64,000 nt of DNA from Halorhabdus salina (lineage in GTDB: Archaea > Halobacteriota > Halobacteria > Halobacteriales > Haloarculaceae): NCBI RefSeq assembly GCF_013839425.1, contig NZ_JACDNP010000001.1:484301-548300 (forward strand), read 5' to 3'. A program made the position numbers and the translations under genes. Of this stretch, positions 1 through 10,500 are shown in pieces (the first letter of the stretch is position 1; each line of letters begins with the position of its first letter). The notes under the pieces are model-generated. The model was not told the DNA's origin and ran no database searches. It saw only the letters and a list, made by a program, of their open reading frames with translations.

Positions 1-681
1 TTAGATGCGCTCAGTGAAGTCAATCAGTTCCTCTTTATGGGCGGTGAGGATTCAAACGATACGATCCCGTACGATGATGCATGGAGTGAAGAGATGCGGG
101 AAATCGCTCTTGAGGTCTATGGAGAAAAGATGGTTGCGGAGCGATTCCCATACTGTCAGTCTGCATACGAGCAAGCCGGTGTTGACGCACAGTTCAAAAT
201 ATACGAAGGGGTTGCCCATAGTCCTCGCCCAGCAGTAGAGGATATCGTGGAGTTTCATCAGCGGAGTCTCAATGGAGAGGACGTGAGTAGCTTCAACCAA
301 GATCTTGGCATTGAACCAACAATTGGATATACGACTGAGCAACCTGAGGTTGGAGAGCCAATTGAGTTTGATGCGAGTTCTACAGAAGTCAGTCGTGGAC
401 AAATCCTCGCGTACACGTGGGAGTTCCCAAATGGCGAAACTTCGGCGGGTAAAACGGTAACACACCGGTTTGAAGAACCAGGTCAACACAGCGTCAATCT
501 CAGTGTAGTCGATAATAACGGACGGACAGCTACAACAGAGACAACACTTACTGTGGGAAAACAAGCTGACCAACAAACCATCACTGATCTACGAATTACG
601 TTACCCGGCGTTGGAGTCGGTGTGGCTGTGACAAGTGCTGCTGGAGGCCTCTACTCACTCAAAAACCGGTTACAAGACTAA
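1..681 (+). CDS. C-terminal part of a secreted hydrolase with a PKD domain (5' truncated by window edge)
   Basis: The reading frame is open from base 1, so the start lies outside the window. The visible N-terminal part resembles the end of an alpha/beta-hydrolase (esterase/dienelactone hydrolase type): the stretch YEGVAHSPRPAVEDIVEFH supplies the likely catalytic His. A PKD-type immunoglobulin-like domain follows (YTWEFPNGET ... VTHRFEEPGQHSVNLSVVD), then a linker and one C-terminal hydrophobic segment (GVGVGVAVTSAAGGLY) ending in KNRLQD. The layout suggests a cell-surface enzyme held by a C-terminal membrane helix. The exact substrate cannot be inferred. The hydrolase assignment rests on a fragment; the PKD fold is more certain. 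Confidence 0.7.
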   Translation, partial: LDALSEVNQFLFMGGEDSNDTIPYDDAWSEEMREIALEVYGEKMVAERFPYCQSAYEQAGVDAQFKIYEGVAHSPRPAVEDIVEFHQRSLNGEDVSSFNQDLGIEPTIGYTTEQPEVGEPIEFDASSTEVSRGQILAYTWEFPNGETSAGKTVTHRFEEPGQHSVNLSVVDNNGRTATTETTLTVGKQADQQTITDLRITLPGVGVGVAVTSAAGGLYSLKNRLQD

Positions 682-729
682 TCCAGCTCACGTAGTGTTT
701 TCAAACTAATTTAAAAACACAATAGACAC

Positions 730-1542
730 ATGGGATTTCTTGGCAAATACGCAGCGTTTCGATGGGTGACCGGTGGTCGCGGTGGTGGCGGAGGTAGTGG
801 CGGCTCTGGCTTCGTACTTATATTCGCTGTTATAGTCGGAATTATCGGTGTTATCTGGGCTATTTTCTCAGTCTTCTCCTTTGTGTGGAACCTTATCTAC
901 GGTATCGTTCGACCGATCCTGATGGTGTTTCCCCCAGTTACCATCCCACTGGCAGTTGCACTTTTAGGATGGCCGTTTACCTGGCTCAGCCCATATTCTA
1001 CTGAGAAGACAGACGCCTTCCTTAACGGAACTGAAGACAACCTCTCATTTGGCCCATACGCGTTCTGGGCTGTGTCTTCAGTTAATATCATGTTCCTAAC
1101 TGGTGCTTATGATGCCTTCCCAGAACCGAATGGTCTGATCGAGATGGTAATTGGGCTAGTTGTAGCACTTCTGTTGCTGTACGGTGCCTATGAACTGTTT
1201 CACTTCCCATATCGAAGTTTCAAGTTATTACTACATTCGCCACGTGGTCCATTCTATGTCATCGCACTTCTTTCACCGATGTCAGCTGGTCTCATCACCA
1301 GTGCCTTCAATGTCTCTCTGAACATTGTCTTGCCCCTTCCAGAGTTGCTGGGATCGGAATTAGCTGTGATTGCTGGATCCCTCGTGTTTCTCAACACGAC
1401 GTACCTTGGTGGGGCGTTAGCTGTTCTATGGAATCAAGGCGTGATTCAAGCAAACGCAGATGCTGCTGAGAAAGAAGACAGTCGCATGGAGACGAATAGA
1501 AATACGGATACAACCACCGAATCCAGTCCAAACACCAACTAA
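730..1542 (+). CDS. Polytopic membrane protein of unknown function
   Basis: 270 aa. A Gly-rich N-terminal patch (GGRGGGGGSGGSG, residues 17-29) is followed by about six hydrophobic stretches and a short hydrophilic, Thr/Asn-rich cytoplasmic-type tail. I recognise no enzymatic motif or transporter signature. It starts about 50 bases after the PKD protein on the same strand and could be co-transcribed with it. Base composition is lower in G+C than in the right third of the window, as for all genes in the first 6 kb. Confidence 0.7.
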   Translation: MGFLGKYAAFRWVTGGRGGGGGSGGSGFVLIFAVIVGIIGVIWAIFSVFSFVWNLIYGIVRPILMVFPPVTIPLAVALLGWPFTWLSPYSTEKTDAFLNGTEDNLSFGPYAFWAVSSVNIMFLTGAYDAFPEPNGLIEMVIGLVVALLLLYGAYELFHFPYRSFKLLLHSPRGPFYVIALLSPMSAGLITSAFNVSLNIVLPLPELLGSELAVIAGSLVFLNTTYLGGALAVLWNQGVIQANADAAEKEDSRMETNRNTDTTTESSPNTN

Positions 1543-1689
1543 CTTACTAAGCCAATAGTTGCCATCCATCTCTATTTAATTCCCAATTTTGGCTATTTGA
1601 ATGTTGTTGGCAATACGAATGGCTAGCTGACTGAAAACCAGAGACATCATCAGACAGATCTGCGATACAAGCAGACCAGAATCGAATTT

Positions 1690-4230
1690 CTATTGTAGCT
1701 CTTCCAATAGCTGTATTGCTAACTGCTTGTTGAGGCTTCGGTTCGCATTCCCACAGTGGGGCGAGTGAATACAGGACGGGCACCCATCTTGACAGCCACA
1801 GTCCTGAAGCAACGTGAGCGTCTTCACAAGAAGATCATCGAGTTGCTCGAAAGCCTGACGTGTAAGTCCAGCACCTCCAGGATGACCATCGTGAATGAAA
1901 ACCGTCCCGCCAGACGTCTGGCCATGGCTTGGCGTCGAAAGACCACCAATGTCGCCTCGGTCGCACAAAACCTCCATAGGGAACAGCGATATCAATGCAT
2001 GTTCGATAGCGTGGAGAGCACTCAGATATTCCTCTTGTGACTCCGCCTGATCAACAATCATAGCTTCAACATCATCTGGGACGGTGATGAACAGGCCTGT
2101 TGTCTTGATCGATTGTGACTCCAGCGGCTCCTCAAACTCACACTCCTGAGGGGTGTCATCGCTGGGGTCGCTGTACCGCAAGTACCCTGTAACCGTATCC
2201 TCCACTGTAAATTCTCCTAGTGTAGCTTGTACGGTCATCTCATGCGTTTCAGCGGACGAACTCTCATACGTGTCTTCGATAGTAATGGACTTTTCTCGGA
2301 GTGCTCGTGTGTACGCTGCTGTCGGTGTCGATTCCAGCAGTGCTCGGTCCGATTCGAGGTCTAATTCGACTACTTGGTATGTTTGTTTCTGGTGGCGATA
2401 GATTGCATCCGGATGTGCATCCCGTACTGCAGCACCGAATTCAAGCGATGCGAGCTTCTCGTCCCGGTTTCGATCGATAAGATCGATCTCGCGGTCATCG
2501 ATCGCTCGAATATTTGTATTCCATTGCACGTCAGAGTCCGTGGCGCGCCACTGAATCCGGTCGCCACTCTCTACACGGCGAAGACGATCATTCACTTCTG
2601 CTTCTGTGACGATATCCGGTAGGTCGGCACCGAAATAGTCCTCATCACGAGGCGATAAGAAGTGATCACTTGCTGCACAGACGACGTGGTCCGGACGAAT
2701 TGAGTTATTTGAAGGGTTGACGGCAGCCTGTTCAGCACCTCCCTCAAACAGTTCGTCTGGATCCCGGATCGTATACTGGTCAAGTGGATCATCAGCTCCG
2801 ACAAGAACAACGAGACAGGTGTCTTCGCCACGCCCAGCTCGGCCTGCCCGTTGGAACGTACTCATTGACGTTCCGGGATACCCATCAAGCAAAACAACAT
2901 CGAGTGTCCCGATATCGATTCCAAGTTCAAGCGCGTTCGTACTCCAGACACCACGAGCATCCCCGCTGCGAAGTTCCTCTTCAAGTTTGAGGCGACGACC
3001 GGTATTCAGCGCGGCATGATACGCGTGGGTGCTGTCTGCGAGATCATCTTGTCCCCGGTTACGCAGCATTCTGTCCGCCCAATCCACATACTGCTCTGTT
3101 CCCTGTCTGGCAGCAGTGAAGACCAGCGTCTGATATCCTCTGGTTACGAGATCACAGAACAAACGCACCGATTCAACGTGGTGTGAGCGTCGTTCTCCGC
3201 CGACTACTTCCTGATGAGAGGGGAGCGCAACCTCGTCAGGGGAATCCGAGGACTCACTTGTTTCAGATTGTGTATCAGTCGTCGAACTCGATTCGGTATC
3301 GATAGCCGCTGCATTCTTCTCGGGCGGATGTTCGTCATGGCCAGCACGGACAGTGCCGTCCGGGCTGACAGCTGGATCCGGAATCGACTGATCCTGGTCA
3401 GCGTCCTGCTTGAGTGGCGGGTTCCAGAATAGCCAGTGTCGATCTCCCGACGCACTACCGTCATCATCCACAAGTTCGAACGTAGGTTCCTTCTGTCCCG
3501 TAACGGTTGACGCATGCTCAACAGGGTTTCCGATCGTCGCTGAACAACAGATGTACTGTGGCGACGAATCGTAGTAGTCACACAACCGGTTGAGCCGTCG
3601 GAAGATCAGCGATGCATGGCTTCCAAAGACTCCACGGTACATGTGGACCTCATCAATAACTACGGTATCCAATTGCTGGAACAACCACCGCCAGTGATTC
3701 TTCCCATGAGCGTACGGGAGGAGACTAAGATGGAGTTGGTCGATCGTTGTGAGAAGAATATCGGGCTGTGTCTGTCTGATTTCCTTTCGATCTGGTTTGG
3801 ATGTTTCCCCTGTTTGAACGCCGATATCAATCGAAGTATCGAACCCCAACTCATCATCAAACACCTCAAATGTATCTGCCTGATCGTTGATGAGCGCACG
3901 ATACGGTGCGATATAGAGTGTTTTCCCGGCGTTTTCGATCGCTCTCTCAATACCGGGTACGACGTACGTGAGGGTTTTGCCAGATGCTGTCGGTGTGGCC
4001 ACCACAACGTTCGACCCGGACTGGACTGCCTCAATAGCGTTCACCTGATGTGAGTACAGACTTGTGATCCCTTCCTGTTGTAGTGCAGACGAGAGCGGGG
4101 CAGAAACAGCGAGATCGTCAGTCTCCGCAGATTGGCCCTTTACGATCTGCTGATGAGCGATCTGTCCCTCGTAATAACCTCGACCCCGCAACCATTCGAT
4201 GGTGTCTTCAATTCCGGGTCGATCCTTCAT
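1690..4230 (-). CDS. DEAD/DEAH helicase with C-terminal DUF1998-type zinc module (MrfA/YprA-like)
   Basis: 846 aa from the chosen start at 4230 (MKDRPGIEDTIEWL); the longer frame to 4404 adds non-halophilic sequence. Superfamily 2 motifs are clear: Walker A PTASGKT near residue 80, DEVH at 193-196, SAT (CSATIGNP), and motif VI QRAGRAGR. The C-terminus ends with the four-cysteine pattern CGCQDGCPSCIHSPHCGN typical of DUF1998 helicases such as Bacillus MrfA (DNA repair) and DISARM DrmA. An acidic, low-complexity insert lies between the two RecA lobes. No DrmB or DrmC is present beside it, so a repair or stand-alone defence role is more likely than canonical DISARM. It is the last gene of a leftward cluster with the SNF2 pair. 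Confidence 0.88.
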   Translation of the reverse strand: MKDRPGIEDTIEWLRGRGYYEGQIAHQQIVKGQSAETDDLAVSAPLSSALQQEGITSLYSHQVNAIEAVQSGSNVVVATPTASGKTLTYVVPGIERAIENAGKTLYIAPYRALINDQADTFEVFDDELGFDTSIDIGVQTGETSKPDRKEIRQTQPDILLTTIDQLHLSLLPYAHGKNHWRWLFQQLDTVVIDEVHMYRGVFGSHASLIFRRLNRLCDYYDSSPQYICCSATIGNPVEHASTVTGQKEPTFELVDDDGSASGDRHWLFWNPPLKQDADQDQSIPDPAVSPDGTVRAGHDEHPPEKNAAAIDTESSSTTDTQSETSESSDSPDEVALPSHQEVVGGERRSHHVESVRLFCDLVTRGYQTLVFTAARQGTEQYVDWADRMLRNRGQDDLADSTHAYHAALNTGRRLKLEEELRSGDARGVWSTNALELGIDIGTLDVVLLDGYPGTSMSTFQRAGRAGRGEDTCLVVLVGADDPLDQYTIRDPDELFEGGAEQAAVNPSNNSIRPDHVVCAASDHFLSPRDEDYFGADLPDIVTEAEVNDRLRRVESGDRIQWRATDSDVQWNTNIRAIDDREIDLIDRNRDEKLASLEFGAAVRDAHPDAIYRHQKQTYQVVELDLESDRALLESTPTAAYTRALREKSITIEDTYESSSAETHEMTVQATLGEFTVEDTVTGYLRYSDPSDDTPQECEFEEPLESQSIKTTGLFITVPDDVEAMIVDQAESQEEYLSALHAIEHALISLFPMEVLCDRGDIGGLSTPSHGQTSGGTVFIHDGHPGGAGLTRQAFEQLDDLLVKTLTLLQDCGCQDGCPSCIHSPHCGNANRSLNKQLAIQLLEELQ

Positions 4231-4276
4231 CTGTTGGTTCTTGGAGATTGATACTTGTGAACTTTTGCGATTCAAG

Positions 4277-4289
4277 GGCTCTGTTGAAA
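4277..4289 (+). repeat. 13-bp sequence resembling an IS6-family terminal repeat
   Basis: GGCTCTGTTGAAA occurs here and again, identical and in the same orientation, at 20758-20770. It resembles the ends of IS6-family elements (compare IS26, GGCACTGTTGCAAA). No transposase is next to either copy, so these would be solitary ends. Confidence 0.35.
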
Positions 4290-4372
4290 CCCTCTTTGTT
4301 AGACACCTTCCCTGGAGGAACAGATGAGAAGCCACCGAATTCATCACCGTCAAAACGGCCGCATAATGGTGA

Positions 4373-4570
4373 TTAGAGGATGTTGAAGTACTGAAGACCG
4401 GCAATCAGTAGGATGGCGACGATCAAAATGAGTTTCATTACCCAGGGTGGAACGTCTTTCCGAATTCTGAATGCCCAGTCCGTGGGGTCGGCCTCGAAAA
4501 CCCGGTTCCCGATGTCTGAGTTGCAATTCGTGTCGTACTCTATTCGTTGGAAGAACTGCAGGCTCTGCAT
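4373..4570 (-). CDS. Small protein with a single C-terminal membrane helix
   Basis: 65 aa. The start overlaps the end of the upstream zinc/coiled-coil gene by 31 bases in another frame. The C-terminal third (VMKLILIVAILLIAGLQYF) is a strong transmembrane segment; the preceding RIRKDVPPW gives a positive-inside boundary, so a tail-anchored topology is likely. No family recognised. It sits between the coiled-coil gene and the helicase and would be part of the same leftward transcript. Its small size makes the call uncertain. Confidence 0.5.
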   Translation of the reverse strand: MQSLQFFQRIEYDTNCNSDIGNRVFEADPTDWAFRIRKDVPPWVMKLILIVAILLIAGLQYFNIL

Positions 4571-5706
4571 TGAAGAGAGCCTTTGACCCTCTTCAGAGGG
4601 TTATCTACGCTCAACACACTATCACATGAAGAACACTGGACGGTGTCCGTAGTTCCGATCCCGCTCCCGTATCCGAGAGTCACCGTTCGGGAAACTCCTT
4701 GTTCGACCAGTTCGATATCGAGTTCTCCCCGTTCGTACTCTACCTGTGTTACCGTGAGAGGAGTCACTCGAATATCCAACGCATGCCGCTTTCGGATTTC
4801 TTCCTGCTTTTGGGGAAACCCCTGGTCTCGCCGTTCGTGCAGAGTTCTCAATTCGGAATCAACCTCTTCATACTCAGCTTTTGCCTCTTTCCGTTTCTTC
4901 AGTGCCTCCACGCGATCGTTCTGATCACTGCTATTGATCGCTTCACTCAGCTCATCAATCTTCGAGGACAGCTTGGAACGTTCCTCCTCCAACTCTTGGA
5001 TCCGTTGTTGTTGCAGCTGCCGGTACTCTTCGACCTCTGCGTCCGCTGCTCTGGATGCCTCATTATGAACCTCATCAATTTCGTTCTGGATGCTCTGCAT
5101 CAGCTGATCTTGGGCTGTGCCGAGAAGCGATCGTGCGTCTGATCTCGATAATGAGAATTCCGTGGTAGTGGGAGAACTGTTCGTAGGTATCGACGTCATT
5201 TGAAGAAACGTCTCCTCTAACGCCGGAAGTCTCTGTTCCGAGCGGTGATCGATAGCGATGGCGCGAAGGAGTTCTTGTTGGTATTCACTGACTGTCTCGA
5301 TACTCACCTCGAAAAGGACCACAATCGCGGTACGGTCGTAGTACGGCGTGAACTGTATTTCCCTCACTTCGACGTCGCCTTGTTTAATCCACTGTGGAAT
5401 CACTACGTCGTCCTGATCGGCTTCTATCGATATTTTCCCGGTAGGGCGACGCTCAGCTGCCTCTCTGAGGATTCGCTGGAAAACCTCACTTTCTGGATGG
5501 AGGGGCTCTCCAGTACTATCGTCGTCTCTGCCCGCACCACAAAGCAGCGATAGGCTGCCTGCCGGCAATTCTGTATCCCCATTGTCTTGGATCGTAACTT
5601 CCCAGGTGTCTCCTCGTGTCTCAATGGTGCCGCCGAGTGACTCTAAGTAGCGTTCGGAGAAGTCCTCAACGACGGACTGCGTGACCGCGAGTGCTTCGTC
5701 AGTCAT
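4540..5706 (-). CDS. Coiled-coil protein with C-terminal CxxC zinc finger, partner of the SNF2 helicase
   Basis: 388 aa from MTDEALAVTQ at 5706, chosen because it overlaps the SNF2 stop codon by eight bases (translational coupling). The N-terminal half is globular and of unknown fold. A long charged coiled coil runs roughly from residue 205 to 315 (EVEEYRQLQQQRIQELEEE...). The C-terminus carries a treble-clef-like pair, CSSCD ... CRAC. SNF2 proteins in archaeal defence islands are often followed by such an auxiliary subunit. The overlap implies fixed stoichiometry with the helicase; function is otherwise inferred. Confidence 0.8.
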   Translation of the reverse strand: MTDEALAVTQSVVEDFSERYLESLGGTIETRGDTWEVTIQDNGDTELPAGSLSLLCGAGRDDDSTGEPLHPESEVFQRILREAAERRPTGKISIEADQDDVVIPQWIKQGDVEVREIQFTPYYDRTAIVVLFEVSIETVSEYQQELLRAIAIDHRSEQRLPALEETFLQMTSIPTNSSPTTTEFSLSRSDARSLLGTAQDQLMQSIQNEIDEVHNEASRAADAEVEEYRQLQQQRIQELEEERSKLSSKIDELSEAINSSDQNDRVEALKKRKEAKAEYEEVDSELRTLHERRDQGFPQKQEEIRKRHALDIRVTPLTVTQVEYERGELDIELVEQGVSRTVTLGYGSGIGTTDTVQCSSCDSVLSVDNPLKRVKGSLQCRACSSSNE

Positions 5707-7453
5707 CGCTTTCTCCCAAGTCGAATCCCTCAAAGACGCCGTTGTTGAACTCCTCCAGTTTGTCAGCAAGCTCGCGTTGTTCTTGCAGATCGACGGCCAT
5801 GGCATCGAAGTCGTTCTCCAGATCGACTTCTGAACCAGCATTAACCAGTCGCTCGAAAATCTGGTCCTCGAAGCTTGTCCCTGACTCTTCTAACCGACTC
5901 AAGATTGAACTTAGCTCGCCCACACTTTGTTGGAACAGGTCGATTTTGTGGTAGAGGCGTTCCAGTACGTATTCTTCAACAGTATCCTTTAGTGCCATGT
6001 TGAAGACGAAGACGTCACGTTTCTGTCCGATCCGGTGAACACGTCCAATACGTTGTTCAACACGCATCGGATTCCATGACAAGTCTAAATTTACTAACAG
6101 GTTACAAAACTGAAGGTTTCGGCCTTCGCTCATTGCATCAGTTGAAACAAGGATTCCACCTTCTTCCTCAAAGTCCTCCACGATCTGTTCTTTCTCACTA
6201 CTGGAGTGTCCACCGTGGAACGCGTGGACGGTATACCCTTCCGAGGCCAGGCGATCAAGCACTTGGCGTTGAGTCGCGCGAAACTGGGTGAAGACGATCA
6301 CACGCCCCATTTCGACGGTGTCACGAGCTTCTTCGACGATATCCAGAAGCCGCTCCTGTTTCGTTACTGTATCAATCTCTTCGATCAGATCCAGAATTGA
6401 CTCCAGTTCGTCCGCGTGGGTGAGTTCAGACTGCTCATGGAGTCGTTTCTCGATTGTTTCCTTGAGCGCTACGGGACTGCTAACGACTTCCTTCTGGAGG
6501 AGCATCAACACGAGCTTCTGACCCTGATCCTGGCTGTAGGCACCCTTGACGTAGTCAGAGACTGCCTGGTAGAGTTCACGTTCTTTTTGAGTCGGATCGA
6601 ACGTCCGTGTATCGATGGTTCGGTCCGTGAAGTCAATATCCGTGTCCTCCCGCCGGTTCCGAATCATCACCTTGTTCAACCGGTCCTGTAGCTCGTCCCG
6701 GTTCACCAACGTCTCCTGATTGCTGTTCACGAAGTACTGGTGGAAGACGTCGCGTGTGCCGAACAGTCCGGGACGGAGAAGCGAGACGACGTTATACAGG
6801 TCCGTCAGTTCGTTCTGAATCGGCGTCGCCGTGAGGAAGAACGCGTAATTATACGAAAGTCGGTCGATCAGGTCGTATCGATCCGTCTCTTCGTTCTTGA
6901 CGTAGTGCGCCTCGTCAAGAACCAAAACATCCCAGTCACGGTCGAGAACCGTCTGGCGGTGTCTCTCACTCTTCGCGGTGTCGATGCTTGCAATGATGTA
7001 GTCATGTGTGTCGAAGTCCTCGAATTCATCGTCGTAGTTGCAGACGAATTCGAGGCCGAACTTCTCCTGGAGTTCAGCCTGCCACTGTTTCGCCAGCTGC
7101 GCAGGCGTGAGGATGAGGACCGACTCGTCCGTCTCTCGAAAGTGCATCTCCTTGAGAATCATCCCAACTTCGATGGTCTTCCCGAGCCCGACCTCGTCAG
7201 CGAGAAGGGCCTTCCCGTCCATTTCGAAGAGCGCCCGATAGGCTGCATCCACCTGATGTTCCAGTAGCTTGACGGAGTTTTCGTCCAACTCTTTCAGCGA
7301 CCGAAGTTCGGAGTCCGGCTGGCCCGCTTGGAGACGAACAGCTTGGATGCTCTGTAAATGATCCTCCTCTGCACCATCCTCAGACAATGAATCGAGAAGA
7401 TCGTCCGCAGACTCGTGTGTGACCTCAACATCAACGAGGTCGTAACTTCCCAT
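5699..7453 (-). CDS. SNF2-family (HepA/RapA-like) DNA translocase
   Basis: 584 aa from MGSYDLVDVE at 7453; the upstream extension lacks halophilic composition. Superfamily 2 Snf2 motifs: LADEVGLGKT (Walker A, residues about 84-92), LDEAH (179-183), TATPIQN, FTQFR, and the C-lobe signature RIGRVHRIGQ. It hydrolyses ATP to translocate on duplex DNA. It is divergent from the large ATPase at 7597 and overlaps its coiled-coil partner. Together with the AAA ATPase and the DUF1156 methylase it fits the SNF2/ATPase/methylase defence cassette. The downstream half has slightly lower G+C than the N-terminal half. Confidence 0.92.
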   Translation of the reverse strand: MGSYDLVDVEVTHESADDLLDSLSEDGAEEDHLQSIQAVRLQAGQPDSELRSLKELDENSVKLLEHQVDAAYRALFEMDGKALLADEVGLGKTIEVGMILKEMHFRETDESVLILTPAQLAKQWQAELQEKFGLEFVCNYDDEFEDFDTHDYIIASIDTAKSERHRQTVLDRDWDVLVLDEAHYVKNEETDRYDLIDRLSYNYAFFLTATPIQNELTDLYNVVSLLRPGLFGTRDVFHQYFVNSNQETLVNRDELQDRLNKVMIRNRREDTDIDFTDRTIDTRTFDPTQKERELYQAVSDYVKGAYSQDQGQKLVLMLLQKEVVSSPVALKETIEKRLHEQSELTHADELESILDLIEEIDTVTKQERLLDIVEEARDTVEMGRVIVFTQFRATQRQVLDRLASEGYTVHAFHGGHSSSEKEQIVEDFEEEGGILVSTDAMSEGRNLQFCNLLVNLDLSWNPMRVEQRIGRVHRIGQKRDVFVFNMALKDTVEEYVLERLYHKIDLFQQSVGELSSILSRLEESGTSFEDQIFERLVNAGSEVDLENDFDAMAVDLQEQRELADKLEEFNNGVFEGFDLGESDD

Positions 7454-7596
7454 AGTCTCGTAGAGACAGGTTCGCGTGAAATACGTTTTGTGACCGACCG
7501 AAGCAGGCGAGCACGTCTGATTGGTCCTGAGAAGCGAGGATGTTCGCAGGACCATAGTGTTTATTGGGTGTCCAAGAGGTGTGTTTAAGTATTAAG
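7454..7596. promoter_or_regulatory. Divergent promoter region between SNF2 and AAA ATPase genes
   Basis: 143 bases separate the two starts. An A/T-rich element GTTTAAGTATTAAG (about 7583-7596) lies directly against the ATPase start and TTTATT occurs near 7558, about 38 bases upstream of it; either could be a TATA element. The short shared region means the two operons can be co-regulated. Confidence 0.4.
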
Positions 7597-10500
7597 ATGG
7601 CACAGACAGGATCCTTGTCGAACACCCTCGATGACACGGTAACTCTCAGCCGTGAGCTTCGGGAAGAGGGGCAGATCGATGGCCAGGTGAAGCTCTACAA
7701 CGTGGATGACGATGACGAGTTCGAGTCAGATGCGGAACTCTTCTTCGAACGAACCCTGATGACACAGGGGCTCCGTGAGGCGCTTTCGATTCTCCGTGAT
7801 TCGCTCACGGGCGATGACCCGCGTGGGACGCACATCCTCTACGGTCCGTACGGCAGTGGGAAGTCCCACCAGATGGTGGCGCTGTACCACTGCTTCGACG
7901 ATCCCGACGCAGCAGGTACGTGGGCAAGCGACTCGGTCGAAGGCTTCGACACGGCACTTCCCGACTCGGCGACGCCGGTCACAGTCGCTATGCAGAACGA
8001 GCAGTACGAGTATCTCTGGGAACCGTTCTTCGAGGCGCTCGATTACGATCCTGGAACGTTCAGTTCGGGCGGGTATCCCGATATGCAGACGATTCAGGAC
8101 GCCGTCGGCGACGACACGGTCGCGTTCTTCGTAGACGAACTGGAGGACTGGTTCGATACACTCCAGGGCGACCGGAAAAGTGCGAACAAAGCCTTCCTCC
8201 AGTCGCTGCTCGAATCAACGGCGCTCTCCGATCTCGAACTCTACACTATCGTCTCTGTTCTGCGCGAGGGCTCCGAGGTCCACGACATCCTGAACCGGGA
8301 ACAGGCGGTCGAGGTCAACATGAACAACCAGGTGGACAAACGCGAGGTCCTTCGTCACCGCCTGATCGATTCAGTGAACGAGAATGCTGCCCGCGAAATC
8401 GTCAACGGGTACTACGACGCGTACGACCAATCCGATCATGTCACCATTCCCGATGATCTGCTGTCGGAGATGCATGATTTGTATCCGTTCCATCCCGTGC
8501 TTTTGGACGCGCTTGAGACGCGGTACTACGCTGACGAGGATAACCAGAACACGCGGGGGATGATCTACCTCTTCTCGAAGGTTCTCTTGGAGATGCAGGA
8601 TCAGACGGATCTGATCACGCACGGTGATATCGACGCTATCGAGTTCGAGGACGAACTGGCGAAGATTAACTACGAGCGGTTGAACGCGGCGACGGGCGAC
8701 ATCAAAAGCCGCATCGATGAAGACGATGTTCCCCACGGCCGACGTATTCTGAACACGATCCTCCTGTACTCGCTGAAGCCGAGCGAGGGCGAGGGCGCGG
8801 AGGTCTCGGAGATCGTCATGGGTGCCTACCAGACAGGCGATCTCGTCTCAGACGTTGTCCTCAACCTCGAACGTCTCCACGGTGTCGCGTGGCATCTCCA
8901 CAAGCTGAACGGAAAGTACGCGATCCGCGACCGGCAGAACCCGAACGCGCTCATCCGAAACGCGGCCGTAGACGTCTCCGAGACATCGGCGAAGGCTGAA
9001 GTCGCGGATTTCATCACCGATATCTTCGGGTCGAACGCACACCCGGTCGGATTCCGGACGAACGATATGCGGGACATCCCAGACGACCGCGAGGTCAAGG
9101 TCGTCGTGAAAGACGACCAGTGGACGAACGAGGAGGTCGAGAAAGTCATCACGAACGATGGGCGTGGCCGGGAGTGGCGTAACACCCTCGTGTTCGTCCA
9201 ACCCTCGGGCGACAAGGCCATCGAGTCTGGGACACGGTACATCGATAAGGCGCGGTACATCGAGGGCGCACGGCAGGTCCTCGCCGACGAATCTCTCGAT
9301 GACGAAATCCGGACGTCGATCAAGGGTATGCGGGAGCAGGAGGAAAACGAACTCCGCGAAGAACTCCAGCTCCTGTACGGAGAGGTGCTTGACGGGAACG
9401 ACCTGCTCAACGACTGGGGACAGATGACGCCGATGGAACTCGACGTCTACGTTCACGATGAGGCAGAGCTGAGTGCGTCGAACATCGCGGACTCAGCATC
9501 TGCCGATCCGTTTGACCTCCAGTCGGACGTCTGGGCTATCGCTGAGGACCTTCTGGAGCGACGCGGGGAGATCTCGGTTGAGGACATCTACGAGCAATTC
9601 CTCCGCGACCCGGAGCTTCCGATCCCCGGCAGTGCGAACGACGTGCTAAATGCGACGGTGAAAGCGCTCTCGGACAAACCGGTGCTCGCCCGTGACACTG
9701 GTGGGTTCCGCGACGACCTCTCCGGCAGTTCGCTGGACACCGTCCTCGTCCAGCAAGACGATGTGGACGTATGGGGCGTCGATGACGTCGAACAGGAACT
9801 GCGTCAGCGGTTCGGGAGCGGAACGACCGCGCTCGATATCGGTGACTTCGAACTGGAACTCGTCGAAGACGGCGAGATCTGGATCGACGGCGACAGCCAC
9901 GACGTCGTGATGCGGGCCATCGGTCGGCTCGCTCGTGAGGAGCAGTACGTCATTGTCAAAGGGAACGAGATCCTCGATAAACCACAATCCGACGCAACGG
10001 TCCGAGACGTCGGCGGCGCGGAGGTTGTCGGTGCATCGTCCCTCGTAGACCGCATCGAGACGCACATCGACGACGACGGCTACGCGAACCTCGACACAAT
10101 TATCGGCGAGGTCCGTGCCGAGGAGTCGGTGTTCCTCCCGCCGGACGAGACCGAGTCTGTCGCCCGCGAAGCAGTCAATGAATTCCTCGTAGACGACTAC
10201 GTTCTGGAAGCCGGCGGTCGGTATCTTGGATCGCTCGGCGACCGCGACCCGACGACGGTAAAGATCGTTCCGACGGTACCCGAACGGATCGGCGACCAGA
10301 TCCTGGAGTACATCGAGGACTTAGAACCGGGAGACCAGTTCACGGTGAACAAGGTCACGGATCGGTTCGACAGCAGTGTTACCGAGTACATGGTGCGGAC
10401 GTACCTGCTGGAGAACATCGGGAAGGACGAAGAGCCCGAGTACGTCGTCAACACGACCGGTTCGGAGAAAGCCTCCGACTGGGTCCCTGGGTACCCGTTC

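Noticed and set aside
1690..7453. Canonical DISARM system
   Set aside because: A DUF1998 helicase, SNF2 protein and methylase are present, but DrmB and the phospholipase D-type DrmC are absent and the methylase is of the DUF1156 type.
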